Part shown: positions 7,152 to 16,145 of the stretch, piece after piece
How positions within the stretch are numbered: the first letter of the stretch is position 1
Layout: each line of letters begins with the position of its first letter
Source of the DNA: Sporichthya polymorpha DSM 43042
GTDB taxonomy: Bacteria; Actinomycetota; Actinomycetes; Sporichthyales; Sporichthyaceae
Assembly (NCBI RefSeq): GCF_000384115.1
Contig: NZ_KB913029.1
Coordinates: 1,956,907-2,020,906, forward strand
DNA: 64,000 bases
Direction of reading: 5' to 3'
Program-made: the position numbers and the translations under genes
Notes under the pieces: generated by a model
The model's input: only the letters and a program-made list of their open reading frames with translations
The model's database searches: none
What the model was told of the DNA's origin: nothing

Positions 7152-8955
7152 GCTACGTCGGGTGGGACGGTGGCAGCGACTGCGGCGGCGCTTCGCGCTG
7201 CGGCGCTCCGACGCCGGGTTCAGCCTCTTCGAGGTCGTTGTCGCGATCACGCTGCTCGGCATCACCATGGCCGCGGTCGGACCGCAGATGATGGCGTCGA
7301 TCCGCGCCTCCGGGAACGCGAAGCTCGCCTCCCAGGCGAAGGGCCTGCTCCAGGGTCATCTGGACGCCATGCGCACCCTGCCGTTCCGCGTCACGCCGAC
7401 CGCCGGTGACCACCGCGATCTGCTCGACACCTACTTCCGCAACGTCAGCGCGCCGACGACGGCGCCGTCGTGCGGGACGGGAACTCCGAACCCGCCGCAG
7501 GCGAGCTGGAGCGGGTACGTCTCCGCGAGCAGCACCGCGCGCTGTTCGTACGAGCCGGCGGGCGTCCCCATGTACCGCAAGGTGTTCGCGCCGGGCACCG
7601 GAGACATGCCACCGAGCTTCGCGATCGTCCTCAACACCTCCTTCGTCTCGCCCGGCACCACGCCGTTGGTGCTCACGCCCCCGGCCGGCTTCGACAGCCA
7701 GGTCGCAGGCAAGGACCGGCCGCCGTCCTCGCAGGTCGGCGTCACGGCCACCGTGCTCTACCGCGACCACGACCGCTGGAAGCCGGTGACGGTCTACACG
7801 CAGATCGCGTCGCGCACGCCCTCGGAGACGCGCCTCAAGCTCGACGCGCAGGGCACCGCGATCGAGGTCGGGTCGGCCCGGTCCAACGGGGAGAACATCA
7901 CCCTGACCGGCGGGATGCTCGACCTCTCCGGCTCGCTCTCCACGACCAGTTCCGCCCGCGCGAACCTGACCGCGATGACCGCGTCGAGTTCGCTGACCGG
8001 ACGTCAGTCCGGGGCGGCGCTGTCGGTCTCGGCGCCGTACACGAACATCGCGAACCTCAACGCGTCCGTCGGATCGCTCGGTTCCGGGTGCTCCGACCCG
8101 TGCTGGACCGCCACCGCCATCACCCCGTTCGTGCTCGCGGCCGACAACGGCCTGCCGCGGGCCGGCGTGAACGGCCTGGCCGGGTTCCTCAACCCGGTGC
8201 AGACCGTCAGCGTCGACGGGTTCTCGTTCCGGGCCGAGGCGCCGACCCTCCCCGGTCTCGAGCCGGACCGGCCGCTGGTCTACGTGAACGCGCTGCCGAC
8301 GGTGGGCAGCCTCCTGCCGGACGTGCTCGGCAGCCTGTACAACTGCGCGTTCAGCGTGACCGCGCCGCTGTCCCGCATCACCGGCAGCGGTTACATCAAC
8401 AGCACCGACGAGCAGGCGCCGTCCAATCCCCTGTCGGCCGAGGCCTGCGGCGGCGCGCACGCGAGCGTCGTCCGCGTGCTGCCGACCGCGCAGGCGCCGG
8501 ACGGTCTCATCCGCATCACCGCGCGTTCGGCCGCCCGGTGCCGGGTCACCGGTGTCGCGCACACGGCGAGCACGGAGGTCAGCTACCGCGCCGACGTCGA
8601 GTACTGGAAGTGGACGCCGGTCCTGGACCTGTTCGGCAAGCCGCTGCTCGGCCTCGGCGTCGGCCAGTACGTCCACGCCGGGACCATCACGCCGAACACG
8701 ACGGAGGACCCGCTCGCGGCGATCCCGCTGAGCACGCCGGTGAGCAACGACCACGAACTGGGTGACTACATCGAGTCCCTGACGGGGTTGACCAAGGACC
8801 GCGTCACGAACGTCGCGGCCAACCACGTCGCCGAGGTGACGATCCCGGCGCTGGTGAACGTCCAGACCCAGCCGGTGGGCGGGGCGTCGGCGCCGTCGAC
8901 GGCGGTCTCCATGGCGGTCGGCGCCTCCAGCTGCCGTGCCGAGGACAACCGATGA
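7144..8955 (+). CDS. Long PilV-like minor prepilin, module B
   Basis: A 603-residue prepilin-like protein, several times the usual PilV length. The leader ends DAG|FSLFE, followed by helix VVVAITLLGITMAAVGPQMM. 'ASQAKGLLQGHLDAMRTLPF' is the helix typical of PilV/GspI. The remaining about 530 residues are Ser/Thr-rich, beta-predicted and contain cysteines likely to be in disulfides. It has the V position of module B and overlaps both neighbours by a few bases. The large ectodomain suggests an adhesive tip domain; ligand unknown. Confidence 0.8.
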   Translation: MTELRRVGRWQRLRRRFALRRSDAGFSLFEVVVAITLLGITMAAVGPQMMASIRASGNAKLASQAKGLLQGHLDAMRTLPFRVTPTAGDHRDLLDTYFRNVSAPTTAPSCGTGTPNPPQASWSGYVSASSTARCSYEPAGVPMYRKVFAPGTGDMPPSFAIVLNTSFVSPGTTPLVLTPPAGFDSQVAGKDRPPSSQVGVTATVLYRDHDRWKPVTVYTQIASRTPSETRLKLDAQGTAIEVGSARSNGENITLTGGMLDLSGSLSTTSSARANLTAMTASSSLTGRQSGAALSVSAPYTNIANLNASVGSLGSGCSDPCWTATAITPFVLAADNGLPRAGVNGLAGFLNPVQTVSVDGFSFRAEAPTLPGLEPDRPLVYVNALPTVGSLLPDVLGSLYNCAFSVTAPLSRITGSGYINSTDEQAPSNPLSAEACGGAHASVVRVLPTAQAPDGLIRITARSAARCRVTGVAHTASTEVSYRADVEYWKWTPVLDLFGKPLLGLGVGQYVHAGTITPNTTEDPLAAIPLSTPVSNDHELGDYIESLTGLTKDRVTNVAANHVAEVTIPALVNVQTQPVGGASAPSTAVSMAVGASSCRAEDNR

Positions 8956-9617
8956 CCGCGCGGCTGCGCGAGTCGCGGGACCAGGGGTTCACGATCGTCG
9001 AACTCCTCGTCGCGATGGTGCTGACGAGCGTCATCGGGGCGCTGCTGCTCGGCGCCGCTCTCGGCGCTCGCAAGGTCACCGACGACGCGCGGCTCAACAG
9101 CGAGCTCACCGCCGACGTGCGGCGCGCGATGGAGCGGCTCGTCCGCGAGCTGCGCCAGGCCGGCACGCTGCTCCAGGTCGATCTCCCCTCGACGCCGACG
9201 GCGCCAACCGCAATCACCTTCTGGGCGGACTTCGACAACGACGCGCACCAGGACTACGACGCCGCCGACCCGGAGGTCCTCACCTACCGCTACACGCCGG
9301 GGACAGGCCAGATCACGCTGACGGTCAACGACGCGGCCGGTCACGCGGTGACGACGCCGATCCTGGCCGAGAACGTCACCCGGTTCACGCTCTCGCTGCG
9401 CAGCAGCCAGTGGCAGTACGACCGCAACGCCGACGGGATCGTCGACTGGGAGGAGCTGGACGCCACGCCGGCCCCGGTCGGCAACCAGAACGGCAAGCCG
9501 GACGGCGCCGAGCTCGCCCGGATCGACTCCGTCGTGCTGCAGGTCGCGGTGTTCCGCGGCGGGCGGCAGCAGGAGTACCGGACCCAGGTCGACTTCCGGA
9601 ACCGGCACATCGCCTGA
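8952..9617 (+). CDS. PilW-like minor prepilin with EF-hand-type loop, module B
   Basis: A 221-residue minor prepilin with signal DQG|FTIVE, helix LLVAMVLTSVIGALLLGAAL and 'DVRRAMERLVRELRQAG', the PilW-type amphipathic helix. Residues 157-168 (DRNADGIVDWEE) fit the 12-residue calcium-binding EF-hand loop at every key position (D1, N3, D5, G6, V8, E12). A second Asp-rich stretch, DFDNDAHQDYDAAD, lies at 93-106. ATG overlaps the previous stop (ATGA) and the stop overlaps the next start (TGATG). Confidence 0.85.
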   Translation: MTARLRESRDQGFTIVELLVAMVLTSVIGALLLGAALGARKVTDDARLNSELTADVRRAMERLVRELRQAGTLLQVDLPSTPTAPTAITFWADFDNDAHQDYDAADPEVLTYRYTPGTGQITLTVNDAAGHAVTTPILAENVTRFTLSLRSSQWQYDRNADGIVDWEELDATPAPVGNQNGKPDGAELARIDSVVLQVAVFRGGRQQEYRTQVDFRNRHIA

Positions 9618-11062
9618 TGCGGAGATATCTGATGAGACGTCGGCACTCTGCTCGCGGTGCGCGCTTCGGAGAGGCGCGTGACCGCGGCACCGCGATGCTC
9701 ATGACGATGTCGGTCATGATGCTGGTGACGACGCTGGCCGGCGTCGGTGCGACGATGGCGGTGCGGGACATGCGCGGCGCCGGCGAGGCGCAGCAGGCGG
9801 GGCGCGCGCTCGACGCGGCCGAGGCCGGCGTCGCCCAGGCCGTCGCGTACATCCGGGCCAACGGAACGCGCCGAGTCGTCTGCAACCTGACGACTTGTCC
9901 GACGAACCCGTGGAGCGCGTCGAACCCGGTGTCCGCAGAGGTGCGCGGCGGCGGGCGCTGGACCGCCACGATCAAGCCGGTGCTGATCAACAACGGCGAC
10001 GACGGCGACCGCTACGTGGTGCGTTCGACCGGCGTCGCCGGTGGCCCGGCGGAGCGGACCATCGAGGTCGAGGTGACCGTGGCGCCGGTGGACCTCCCCA
10101 AGGGGATCTTCGGGCGCACCGTCAACCTCGGCGGCACCGTCGACCTGCACCAGATCAGCATCTTCAGCACCGGCTGCGTCTACAAGCGCGACAAGGTGGC
10201 GACCCACTTCGAGTCGGGCCTCGACGCCGCCTACGGCGTGCCGGTCGGCGTTCACTCCTCGCAGATCATCACCGAGTCGCAGGGCAGCGGACAGTACTGC
10301 GCGAACACCAACAAGCCGATCCACGGCGGGCTCGACCTGCTCGGCGCCTCGCTCAAGCCGTGCAACAGCAAGTACCCGTACGACCAGGACCGTCTCGGTG
10401 GGGCACTGACCGGGCTGAGCGCGCTGCTCGACCCGCTCGGGCTCTGCGGCGTCGCCGCGGGCCAGACGCCGTACCAGCCGCGCGACCTCGACCTGGACGG
10501 CAAGCTCGACGTCAACGGCTCGTTCCTGCGCGACGACGAGGCGTTGTTCCGGACGTTCAACATCAAGCGGCCGGCGCTGACCGACTCCGAGCTCGAGCAA
10601 TTGAAGACGATGGCGCAGGCGCAGGGCACCTACTACACGTCGACCACCTGGACCGTCCCGGACGGCAGCGTCAACCCGCACACCGTGCTGTTCTTCGACC
10701 TGAACGCGAATCAGACCGTCGACCTCAAGCCGCTCGACGGGTCGCTGTGGTCGCGTGGTCGCATCACCGACGCGAACAGTCCGATGTGCCTCGACGCGTC
10801 GCTGCTGATCGTGGTCCAGGGCGGCAACGCGCGACTGAACGGGAACACCCAGCTCGCGGCGTCGCTGTACCTCTCCGGGGCCGCTCCCGGCGGGCAGCTG
10901 TTCAAAGCCAACGGCACCGCGAACCACATCGGCATGCTTTATGCGGACACCATCGACATGACGGGCACGTTCAACGCCTCGCTCGACGCCTGCTACGTCG
11001 CGAACCCGCCGCCGTCCCTGTTCGACGTGAACCCGGGAACGTACCGCGAGCTCGACCGCTGA
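9617..11062 (+). CDS. PilX-like pilus assembly protein, module B
   Basis: A 481-residue PilX_N-type protein. A basic N-terminus (RRRHSARGARFGEARDR) is followed by a helix (GTAMLMTMSVMMLVTTLAGVG) and 'ALDAAEAGVAQAVAYIRANG', the Ala-rich helix typical of PilX. The ectodomain contains DLDLDGKLDVNG, resembling an EF-hand/dockerin calcium loop but with Gly at position 12. ATG 9617 overlaps the upstream stop; ATG 9632 has a better ribosome site (GGAG at 9621-9624). It closes module B, after which a 189-bp gap with a new promoter separates module C. Confidence 0.8.
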   Translation: MRRYLMRRRHSARGARFGEARDRGTAMLMTMSVMMLVTTLAGVGATMAVRDMRGAGEAQQAGRALDAAEAGVAQAVAYIRANGTRRVVCNLTTCPTNPWSASNPVSAEVRGGGRWTATIKPVLINNGDDGDRYVVRSTGVAGGPAERTIEVEVTVAPVDLPKGIFGRTVNLGGTVDLHQISIFSTGCVYKRDKVATHFESGLDAAYGVPVGVHSSQIITESQGSGQYCANTNKPIHGGLDLLGASLKPCNSKYPYDQDRLGGALTGLSALLDPLGLCGVAAGQTPYQPRDLDLDGKLDVNGSFLRDDEALFRTFNIKRPALTDSELEQLKTMAQAQGTYYTSTTWTVPDGSVNPHTVLFFDLNANQTVDLKPLDGSLWSRGRITDANSPMCLDASLLIVVQGGNARLNGNTQLAASLYLSGAAPGGQLFKANGTANHIGMLYADTIDMTGTFNASLDACYVANPPPSLFDVNPGTYRELDR

Positions 11063-11094
11063 CCGTTCCTTGACATAACCCAAACCTGCGGATC

Positions 11095-11123
11095 CTCAAC
11101 CGGACCAAAGTCCCGACCGACAA
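11095..11123 (+). promoter_or_regulatory. WhiG/sigma-28-like promoter of minor-pilin module C
   Basis: CTCAAC (11095-11100), 15-nt spacer, ACCGACAA (11116-11123) in the 189-bp gap between modules B and C. The predicted leader to ATG 11252 is about 120 nt. Confidence 0.6.
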
Positions 11124-11251
11124 GGCCATTAGCACGGTTGACCCGCACGACGCGCCGTACCGACAAAGGTCACGCCAGGACGGCTGGACCCGGTTCGGAT
11201 CGTTCCCAGGGCGGCGACCTGCGGACACGGATGTCCGACTGGGAGCGAAGC

Positions 11252-12643
11252 ATGTTTTGGCGCAAGGCACGTCGTACCGAGGGGCCGCCCCGCGACCGCG
11301 GGTTCAGCGTGGCCGAGGTCGTCGTGGCGTTCGGGATCTTCGCGATCGTCGGCACCACGGTCTCCACCGGTCTGATCGACGTCATGCAGGTGACCACCGA
11401 CGACCGGAACCGGGTCCGCGCCGCGGCGCTCGCAGCCCGCGAGATCGACATCGCCCGCTCCGCGTTCAACTCCCCGGCGATCGGCCCGAAGCAGGTCGAG
11501 GCCGGCGAGGTCGTCAACCACAACCCGCTGCCCGGTGGGGCGGTCGGTCAGCCGCTGCTGATCGACGGCGTCCCGTTCACCGTGAAGCGCGTCGCCGAGT
11601 GGACGCAGCAGGGGGCGGCGAACGGCCCCTGCGACGTCGACGCGGGCGGGGGCAACGCGCCCCTCGCGTACCTGCGCGTGACGGCCGAGGTGTCGTGGCC
11701 GAACATGGGCTCGACGCAATCGGTGAAGTCGAGCACGCTGCTGACGCCGCCCCTCGGCACCTTCGCCCAGGGCACCGGCCACCTTCGCGTCACGGTCGTC
11801 GACCAGACCGGCGAGCGGGTCGAGGGCCGGCAGGTCACCCTGAACGGGCCAGGCGGCACCGACACCCAGACCACCGCGGACGGGGGCTGTTCCTTCTTCG
11901 CCGGTCTCCCGGTGGGGACCTACACCGCGAGCGTCTCGGCGCCCAACGGGATCGACCGCACGACCTGGGGGCCGAGTTCGACGCAGACGGTCACGGTTCT
12001 CGCGAACGCCATCGCGCAGGCGAACCTCGCTTACGCCACCGCGGCCGACGTCGAGGCCGCGCTCGCGCCCAGCCTGCCGGAGTTTCCCCCGGCGAAGAAC
12101 ATCCCGTTGACCGCGGCGAACACGGCCTTCACGCCGAACGGTCGTCGGGTTCTGCCCGGGGACGGACCGATCCGGAGCTTCCGCGCCTGGCCCTTCCCGG
12201 ACGGCATCGACCTGTGGGCCGGCTCGTGCAACGACGCCGACCCGATCGTGACCGGCGGCGAGCGCCAGGATCCCGTCGTGCTCACGCCGGGGACGTCGAC
12301 GACCGCCAACGTGCCCCTGGTGCCCGTCACGGTGCACGTGCGCCTCGCGCTGTGGCTGCTCGCCGTTCCCGATGCGTCGGTCTACGCCGTGCACGCCAAG
12401 GACCAGAGCACGGGCTGCGCGACCACCGTCAGCGATCCAGTCAGTGGCGGGTCGGGCGCGGGAGAGGTGCTGGAGCTGCCGGTGAAGACCGATTCCTCCG
12501 GGATGGTTCGCATTTCGCTTCCCTACGGCCGTTGGCAGATCAAGGTGAAGAACTTCCTGCCCCACCTCGGTGGCTGGCCGACGATCGACCTCCGGGCCGA
12601 CCAGCCCGGGCCCCAGGTCGTGACGGCGAACGTATTGCTGTGA
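11252..12643 (+). CDS. PilV-like prepilin with Cna-B/CarboxypepD_reg-type repeat, module C
   Basis: A 463-residue prepilin-like protein. The leader ends DRG|FSVAE, followed by helix VVVAFGIFAIVGTTVSTGLI and the PilV-type 'RAAALAAREIDIARSAF'. Residues about 170-235 (from GHLRVTVVDQTG, with an aromatic-Gly-Leu-Pro-x-Gly-x-Tyr turn, FAGLPVGTYT) look like a carboxypeptidase-regulatory/Cna-B beta-sandwich, the stalk domain of Gram-positive surface adhesins. A further Ig-like region is likely at the C-terminus. ATG 11252 is chosen for GGGAG at 11241-11245. The stop overlaps the next GTG. Likely function is tip display or adhesion. Confidence 0.8.
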   Translation: MFWRKARRTEGPPRDRGFSVAEVVVAFGIFAIVGTTVSTGLIDVMQVTTDDRNRVRAAALAAREIDIARSAFNSPAIGPKQVEAGEVVNHNPLPGGAVGQPLLIDGVPFTVKRVAEWTQQGAANGPCDVDAGGGNAPLAYLRVTAEVSWPNMGSTQSVKSSTLLTPPLGTFAQGTGHLRVTVVDQTGERVEGRQVTLNGPGGTDTQTTADGGCSFFAGLPVGTYTASVSAPNGIDRTTWGPSSTQTVTVLANAIAQANLAYATAADVEAALAPSLPEFPPAKNIPLTAANTAFTPNGRRVLPGDGPIRSFRAWPFPDGIDLWAGSCNDADPIVTGGERQDPVVLTPGTSTTANVPLVPVTVHVRLALWLLAVPDASVYAVHAKDQSTGCATTVSDPVSGGSGAGEVLELPVKTDSSGMVRISLPYGRWQIKVKNFLPHLGGWPTIDLRADQPGPQVVTANVLL

Positions 12644-13419
12644 CCACCATGATGATGATCCGTCAGTTGCTGGCCGGACTACGTCGCCGCCACGGCGACC
12701 GGGGTATCACGCTCGTGGAGATCATGACCTCGACCGTGCTGGCCGCGACGCTCGGCGGCATGGTGACCATGCTCGTGATCAGCACGCAACGGCAGACGGC
12801 CGCGGGCGAGATCCGCATGGCCGACCTCGACTCGGCCCGCGTCGGCATGGACGCCCTGACCCGCGTGCTGCGCACCGCGGTGCAGCCCGCGCAGCTCCAG
12901 GTCGGGTGCGGCAGCTGCATCGGACCGGCGTCCGTGTCGACCGCGCTGACGGCGGCGGAGGGCGACCGGCTGCAGTTGTTCGCGAACCTCGGTGACCCGA
13001 CCGGGCCGTTCCTGATCACCTTCGCCGCGGAGGAGGAGAACGGGAAGTGGGTGCTGACCCAGAAGACCCAGCGTCCGGACGTCGGCAGCGCGCCGAACTT
13101 CCGCTACACGCCGTGCATCCCGAAGCAAGCCGGGTGTCGGATCAGCGTCCGTACCCTCGTGCGCGGGCTGGACTGGCCGTCTCCGACACCGATGTTCGTG
13201 TACCGCGACAACGCCGCCGACGTGCTCACCCCGCCGGGGGCTCGCCCGGGCCTGACGCCGGATCAGCTCCTGATTGTCGACTCGATCGACATCACCCTGC
13301 CGGTCCGTACCCCGAACGGTGTCGGTGCCGGCGGGTTCCTGTCCGCAACCCGCGTGACACTGCCCAACGCCTCCACGTCCGTGCTCGCCACGGCCGTTCC
13401 GGTGCCAGAGCCGTCATGA
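12640..13419 (+). CDS. PilW-like minor prepilin, module C
   Basis: A 259-residue minor pilin with signal DRG|ITLVE (Ile at +1), helix MTSTVLAATLGGMVTMLVI and 'RVGMDALTRVLRTAVQPAQLQ', which aligns with the module A protein (RVALDAVTKSLRTAVRPEQIN). It also shares a Cys-x-x-Cys pair (CGSC against CATNC) and the later 'TLVRGLDWP' / 'VLARGLTWP' motif, so the two are clear paralogues. The GTG start overlaps the previous stop, and the stop overlaps the next ATG. Confidence 0.85.
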   Translation: MTTMMMIRQLLAGLRRRHGDRGITLVEIMTSTVLAATLGGMVTMLVISTQRQTAAGEIRMADLDSARVGMDALTRVLRTAVQPAQLQVGCGSCIGPASVSTALTAAEGDRLQLFANLGDPTGPFLITFAAEEENGKWVLTQKTQRPDVGSAPNFRYTPCIPKQAGCRISVRTLVRGLDWPSPTPMFVYRDNAADVLTPPGARPGLTPDQLLIVDSIDITLPVRTPNGVGAGGFLSATRVTLPNASTSVLATAVPVPEPS

Positions 13420-15158
13420 CGGAACGCCTGCGCGCACTGCTGGAGCGCCATCGCCGCAACGACGCCGGCATGAGCATGATCCTCGTGCTCGGCTACGGGA
13501 CCATTCTCTCGCTCATGCTCGGCCTACTGACCGACCGAGCGATCGAGTCGATGTCGGACGCGCGGCGCAGCACCGACTACCACGCGGCGCTCGCAGCCGC
13601 CCAGGCCGGCGTCGACGACTACGTCTCGCGCCTGAATGCCAACAACGTCTACTGGCAGACTCTCGACTGCTCGAACCTCGCGATGCGCCGGCCCCTGGGC
13701 GGAGCTTGCGGGTGGGGGGCGAGCACTGCGATCGGATGGGTTCCGGTGCCCGGAGCCCGCGACCCGAAGGGCGTCCTCTGCTCCACCACGCCGACCCCGC
13801 TGAACTGCGCGCGTTACCACTACGAGGCGGACACCTCGTCGACCGGGACGAACGGCTCGATCACCGTGGTGTCGACGGGGAAGGTGCGCGACGAGACGCG
13901 CACGGTCCGGGTCGTCGTGCAGCGCAAGGGTTTCGGTGACTTCCTCTACTACTCCGACATCGAGTCCACGGACCCGGCGAACACCTACGTGTACGACGGC
14001 AACCCGATGAGCAGCTCGCAGGCGGCCGTGTACTGCGCGCGCTACTACTGGGGCTCGCCGGCGCGGAACTCGTCCTGCCAGGACATCCAGTTCATCACCG
14101 GTGACCGCATCAACGGCCCGCTGCACAGCAACGACGCGATCCTGCTCCAGGGCAACCCGGTGTTCGCCGGCACCGCCTCGACCGCGTGGCCGAACTGCGC
14201 GCCGAGCTCGAACGGCAAGCCCAAGCCGGTCGCGAACTGCTACCGCGCGAACGGCACGGCGAACCCGACCTTCGCGCGCAGCCTCACCTACCTCGGCATG
14301 ATCACGCTGCCGCCGTCGAACACCAGCCTCCGCTCCCAGACCGTGGCCGCCACCAGCGTCGGCACCCCTGGATGTCTGTTCACGGGACCGACCCGGATCA
14401 AGTTCGAGTCGAACGGCAAGATGCGGGTCTGGAGCCCGTACACCCTGACCAGCCCGGCCACCTGCGGCGGCAACAAGCCGGACAACGTCCAGGTGAACGT
14501 GCCCGACAACAACGTGATCTACGTGCAGAACCTGCCGGCGACGCAGTCCTCGCCGAAGGCCAGTGCCGCGTGCAGCGTCAAGACCCTTCTCGACCTCACC
14601 ACCGCGTCCAACCCGGACAACTCCGTCGCGAAGTACTCCTGCCGGGACGGGAACGCGTTCGTCAGTGGAATCCTCAAGGGCCGTGTGACGATCGGTGCCG
14701 ACAACAACATCTACGTGACGGACAACCAGACCTACGCCACCGGCCACAACGGCAACGACAGTCTCGGGCTGGTCGCGAACAACTCGGTGCTGATCTGGCA
14801 CCCGATGTCCTGCAACTCGTGCGACACCATCAACGAGCTGCGTGGCGCCACGGATCTGTACCCGAACCGGCCGAAGACCTTGAAGCTGGAGGCCGCGATC
14901 CTCTCCCTGCAGCACAGCTTCGGCGTCGAGCTCTACAACATGGGCGCACCGCTGGACAACCTGCAGGTGTACGGCTCGATCTCGCAGAAGTACCGCGGGG
15001 CGGTGGGGACGACCGGGTCCGGATGGCGGACCGGGTACCTCAAGGACTACAACTACGACACCCGCCTGCGGTACGCCCCGCCGCCGTTCTACCTCAACCC
15101 GGTGCAAACCGCGTTCGGCCAGGCCACGTTTGCGGAGATCCCCGCCGCGTACTCCTGA
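13416..15158 (+). CDS. PilX-like pilus assembly protein, module C
   Basis: A 580-residue paralogue of the 681-residue module A protein. The basic start is followed by AGMSMILVLGYGTILSLMLG and 'ALAAAQAGVDDYVSRLNA'. Shared downstream motifs include RTVRVVVQRKGFGDFLYYS (KVTLKKRGFTDYLYFS in module A), GPTRIKF and VWSPYT. It has many Cys and Asn residues, consistent with a disulfide-rich secreted domain. It lacks a canonical prepilin site, like the other X subunits. Last gene of module C. Confidence 0.8.
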   Translation: MTERLRALLERHRRNDAGMSMILVLGYGTILSLMLGLLTDRAIESMSDARRSTDYHAALAAAQAGVDDYVSRLNANNVYWQTLDCSNLAMRRPLGGACGWGASTAIGWVPVPGARDPKGVLCSTTPTPLNCARYHYEADTSSTGTNGSITVVSTGKVRDETRTVRVVVQRKGFGDFLYYSDIESTDPANTYVYDGNPMSSSQAAVYCARYYWGSPARNSSCQDIQFITGDRINGPLHSNDAILLQGNPVFAGTASTAWPNCAPSSNGKPKPVANCYRANGTANPTFARSLTYLGMITLPPSNTSLRSQTVAATSVGTPGCLFTGPTRIKFESNGKMRVWSPYTLTSPATCGGNKPDNVQVNVPDNNVIYVQNLPATQSSPKASAACSVKTLLDLTTASNPDNSVAKYSCRDGNAFVSGILKGRVTIGADNNIYVTDNQTYATGHNGNDSLGLVANNSVLIWHPMSCNSCDTINELRGATDLYPNRPKTLKLEAAILSLQHSFGVELYNMGAPLDNLQVYGSISQKYRGAVGTTGSGWRTGYLKDYNYDTRLRYAPPPFYLNPVQTAFGQATFAEIPAAYS

Positions 15159-15163
15159 GCTGC

Positions 15164-15178
15164 GGGACCTTCGGCCCT
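15164..15178 (+). promoter_or_regulatory. Candidate DosR/DevR box
   Basis: GGGACCTTCGGCCCT, an inverted-repeat core of the DosR box type (GGGAC-N-GNCCC), 50 bp before the nitroreductase start. Gene content downstream (Acg-like nitroreductase and DevS-like GAF kinase fragment) supports a Dos-type hypoxia/redox regulon, but no DosR response regulator is in the window. Confidence 0.5.
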
Positions 15179-15227
15179 GTGTTCCGCGCTCGCCGGCGGC
15201 GACCATGGAACGGCCAGTGAGCGGAAG

Positions 15228-16145
15228 GTGTCCATGACCGTCGAGCACGACCGCACACCGGATCTGACCCGGGTGCTGCCGGCGGTGCTGCGCCGCGCGG
15301 CCGTCCGGGCGACGCTCGCCGCCTCGGTGCGGAACAGCCAGCCCTGGCGGCTGGTGCTCCACCCGGACCGACTGGTGGTGCGCGCCGACCGGTCCCGTCG
15401 GCTGCCTGTCTTTGATCCGACGGGGCGTCAGCTCCTGCTCAGCTGCGGCGCCGCGGTCTTCAACGCCCGGGTCGCCCTCGCGGCGGCCGGGATCGGTGAC
15501 GAGGTGACCTGGGGCCCCGACGCCTTGGGCACCGGGGACGTCGACGACCTCGCAATGCTGCGCCCGGCACCGGACATCACCGACCCGGACCTCGTCCTGG
15601 CCGGTCTGGACTGGGCCACGCTGCGGCGGCGGTCCTCGTGGGGCCCGTTCACCACCCCGGCCGAGCCGGCCCTCGTCGCGGCCCTCGTCGCGGCTGCGAG
15701 GGCCGAAGGAGCTGATCTGGTCGCGATGGACCCCGCGGCGGCCGCCCGAGCCGCCCGCGTGGCCGCGGTCGTGCTGGACGCCGACGCGGCCTACCTCGCC
15801 GAGCTGCGGGCCTGGCGGGCCGGGGCGACGTGGATTCCTGACGACCTGGACTGGCGGACGAGCACGTGTCTGGTCCTCAGCACCCCCACCGACAGCCCCG
15901 CGGCCTGGCTGCGCGCGGGAGAGGCGCTGCAGCGTGTCCTGCTGACCGCGACCGCGCTCGACACGGCCGCGCACGTGCTGAGCCTGCCGATCGAGGTCCC
16001 GGCCGCCCGGCACATGGTCGAGGTTGCCGCCGGCTGTCCCGGGTACGCCCACCTCGTGGTGCGCGTCGGATGCGCGCCCGCAGCGCCCGCCTCGGCCCGC
16101 CGTCGCCTGGTGGACGTCATCCGCACGGTGGGAGCGGGGACATGA
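15228..16145 (+). CDS. Nitroreductase family protein (Acg/Rv2032-like)
   Basis: A 305-residue protein of the Acg-type nitroreductase-like family. The N-terminal half carries the FMN-binding signature ASVRNSQPWRL and 'DRSRRLPVFDPTGRQLLLSCGAAVFNARV', typical of mycobacterial Acg and relatives. These proteins sequester FMN, form a lid over the site and belong to the DosR dormancy regulon. The second half contains SLPIEVPAARHMVE. The start is GTG 15228 or ATG 15234. The stop overlaps the ATG of the GAF kinase fragment, so they form an operon, with a candidate DosR box upstream. Confidence 0.85.
   Translation: MSMTVEHDRTPDLTRVLPAVLRRAAVRATLAASVRNSQPWRLVLHPDRLVVRADRSRRLPVFDPTGRQLLLSCGAAVFNARVALAAAGIGDEVTWGPDALGTGDVDDLAMLRPAPDITDPDLVLAGLDWATLRRRSSWGPFTTPAEPALVAALVAAARAEGADLVAMDPAAAARAARVAAVVLDADAAYLAELRAWRAGATWIPDDLDWRTSTCLVLSTPTDSPAAWLRAGEALQRVLLTATALDTAAHVLSLPIEVPAARHMVEVAAGCPGYAHLVVRVGCAPAAPASARRRLVDVIRTVGAGT

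Noticed and set aside
13524-16052. Very long open frame on the minus strand (842 codons)
   Set aside because: It lies antisense to four well-supported genes and has the Arg/Gly/Val-rich composition typical of GC-rich antisense frames.
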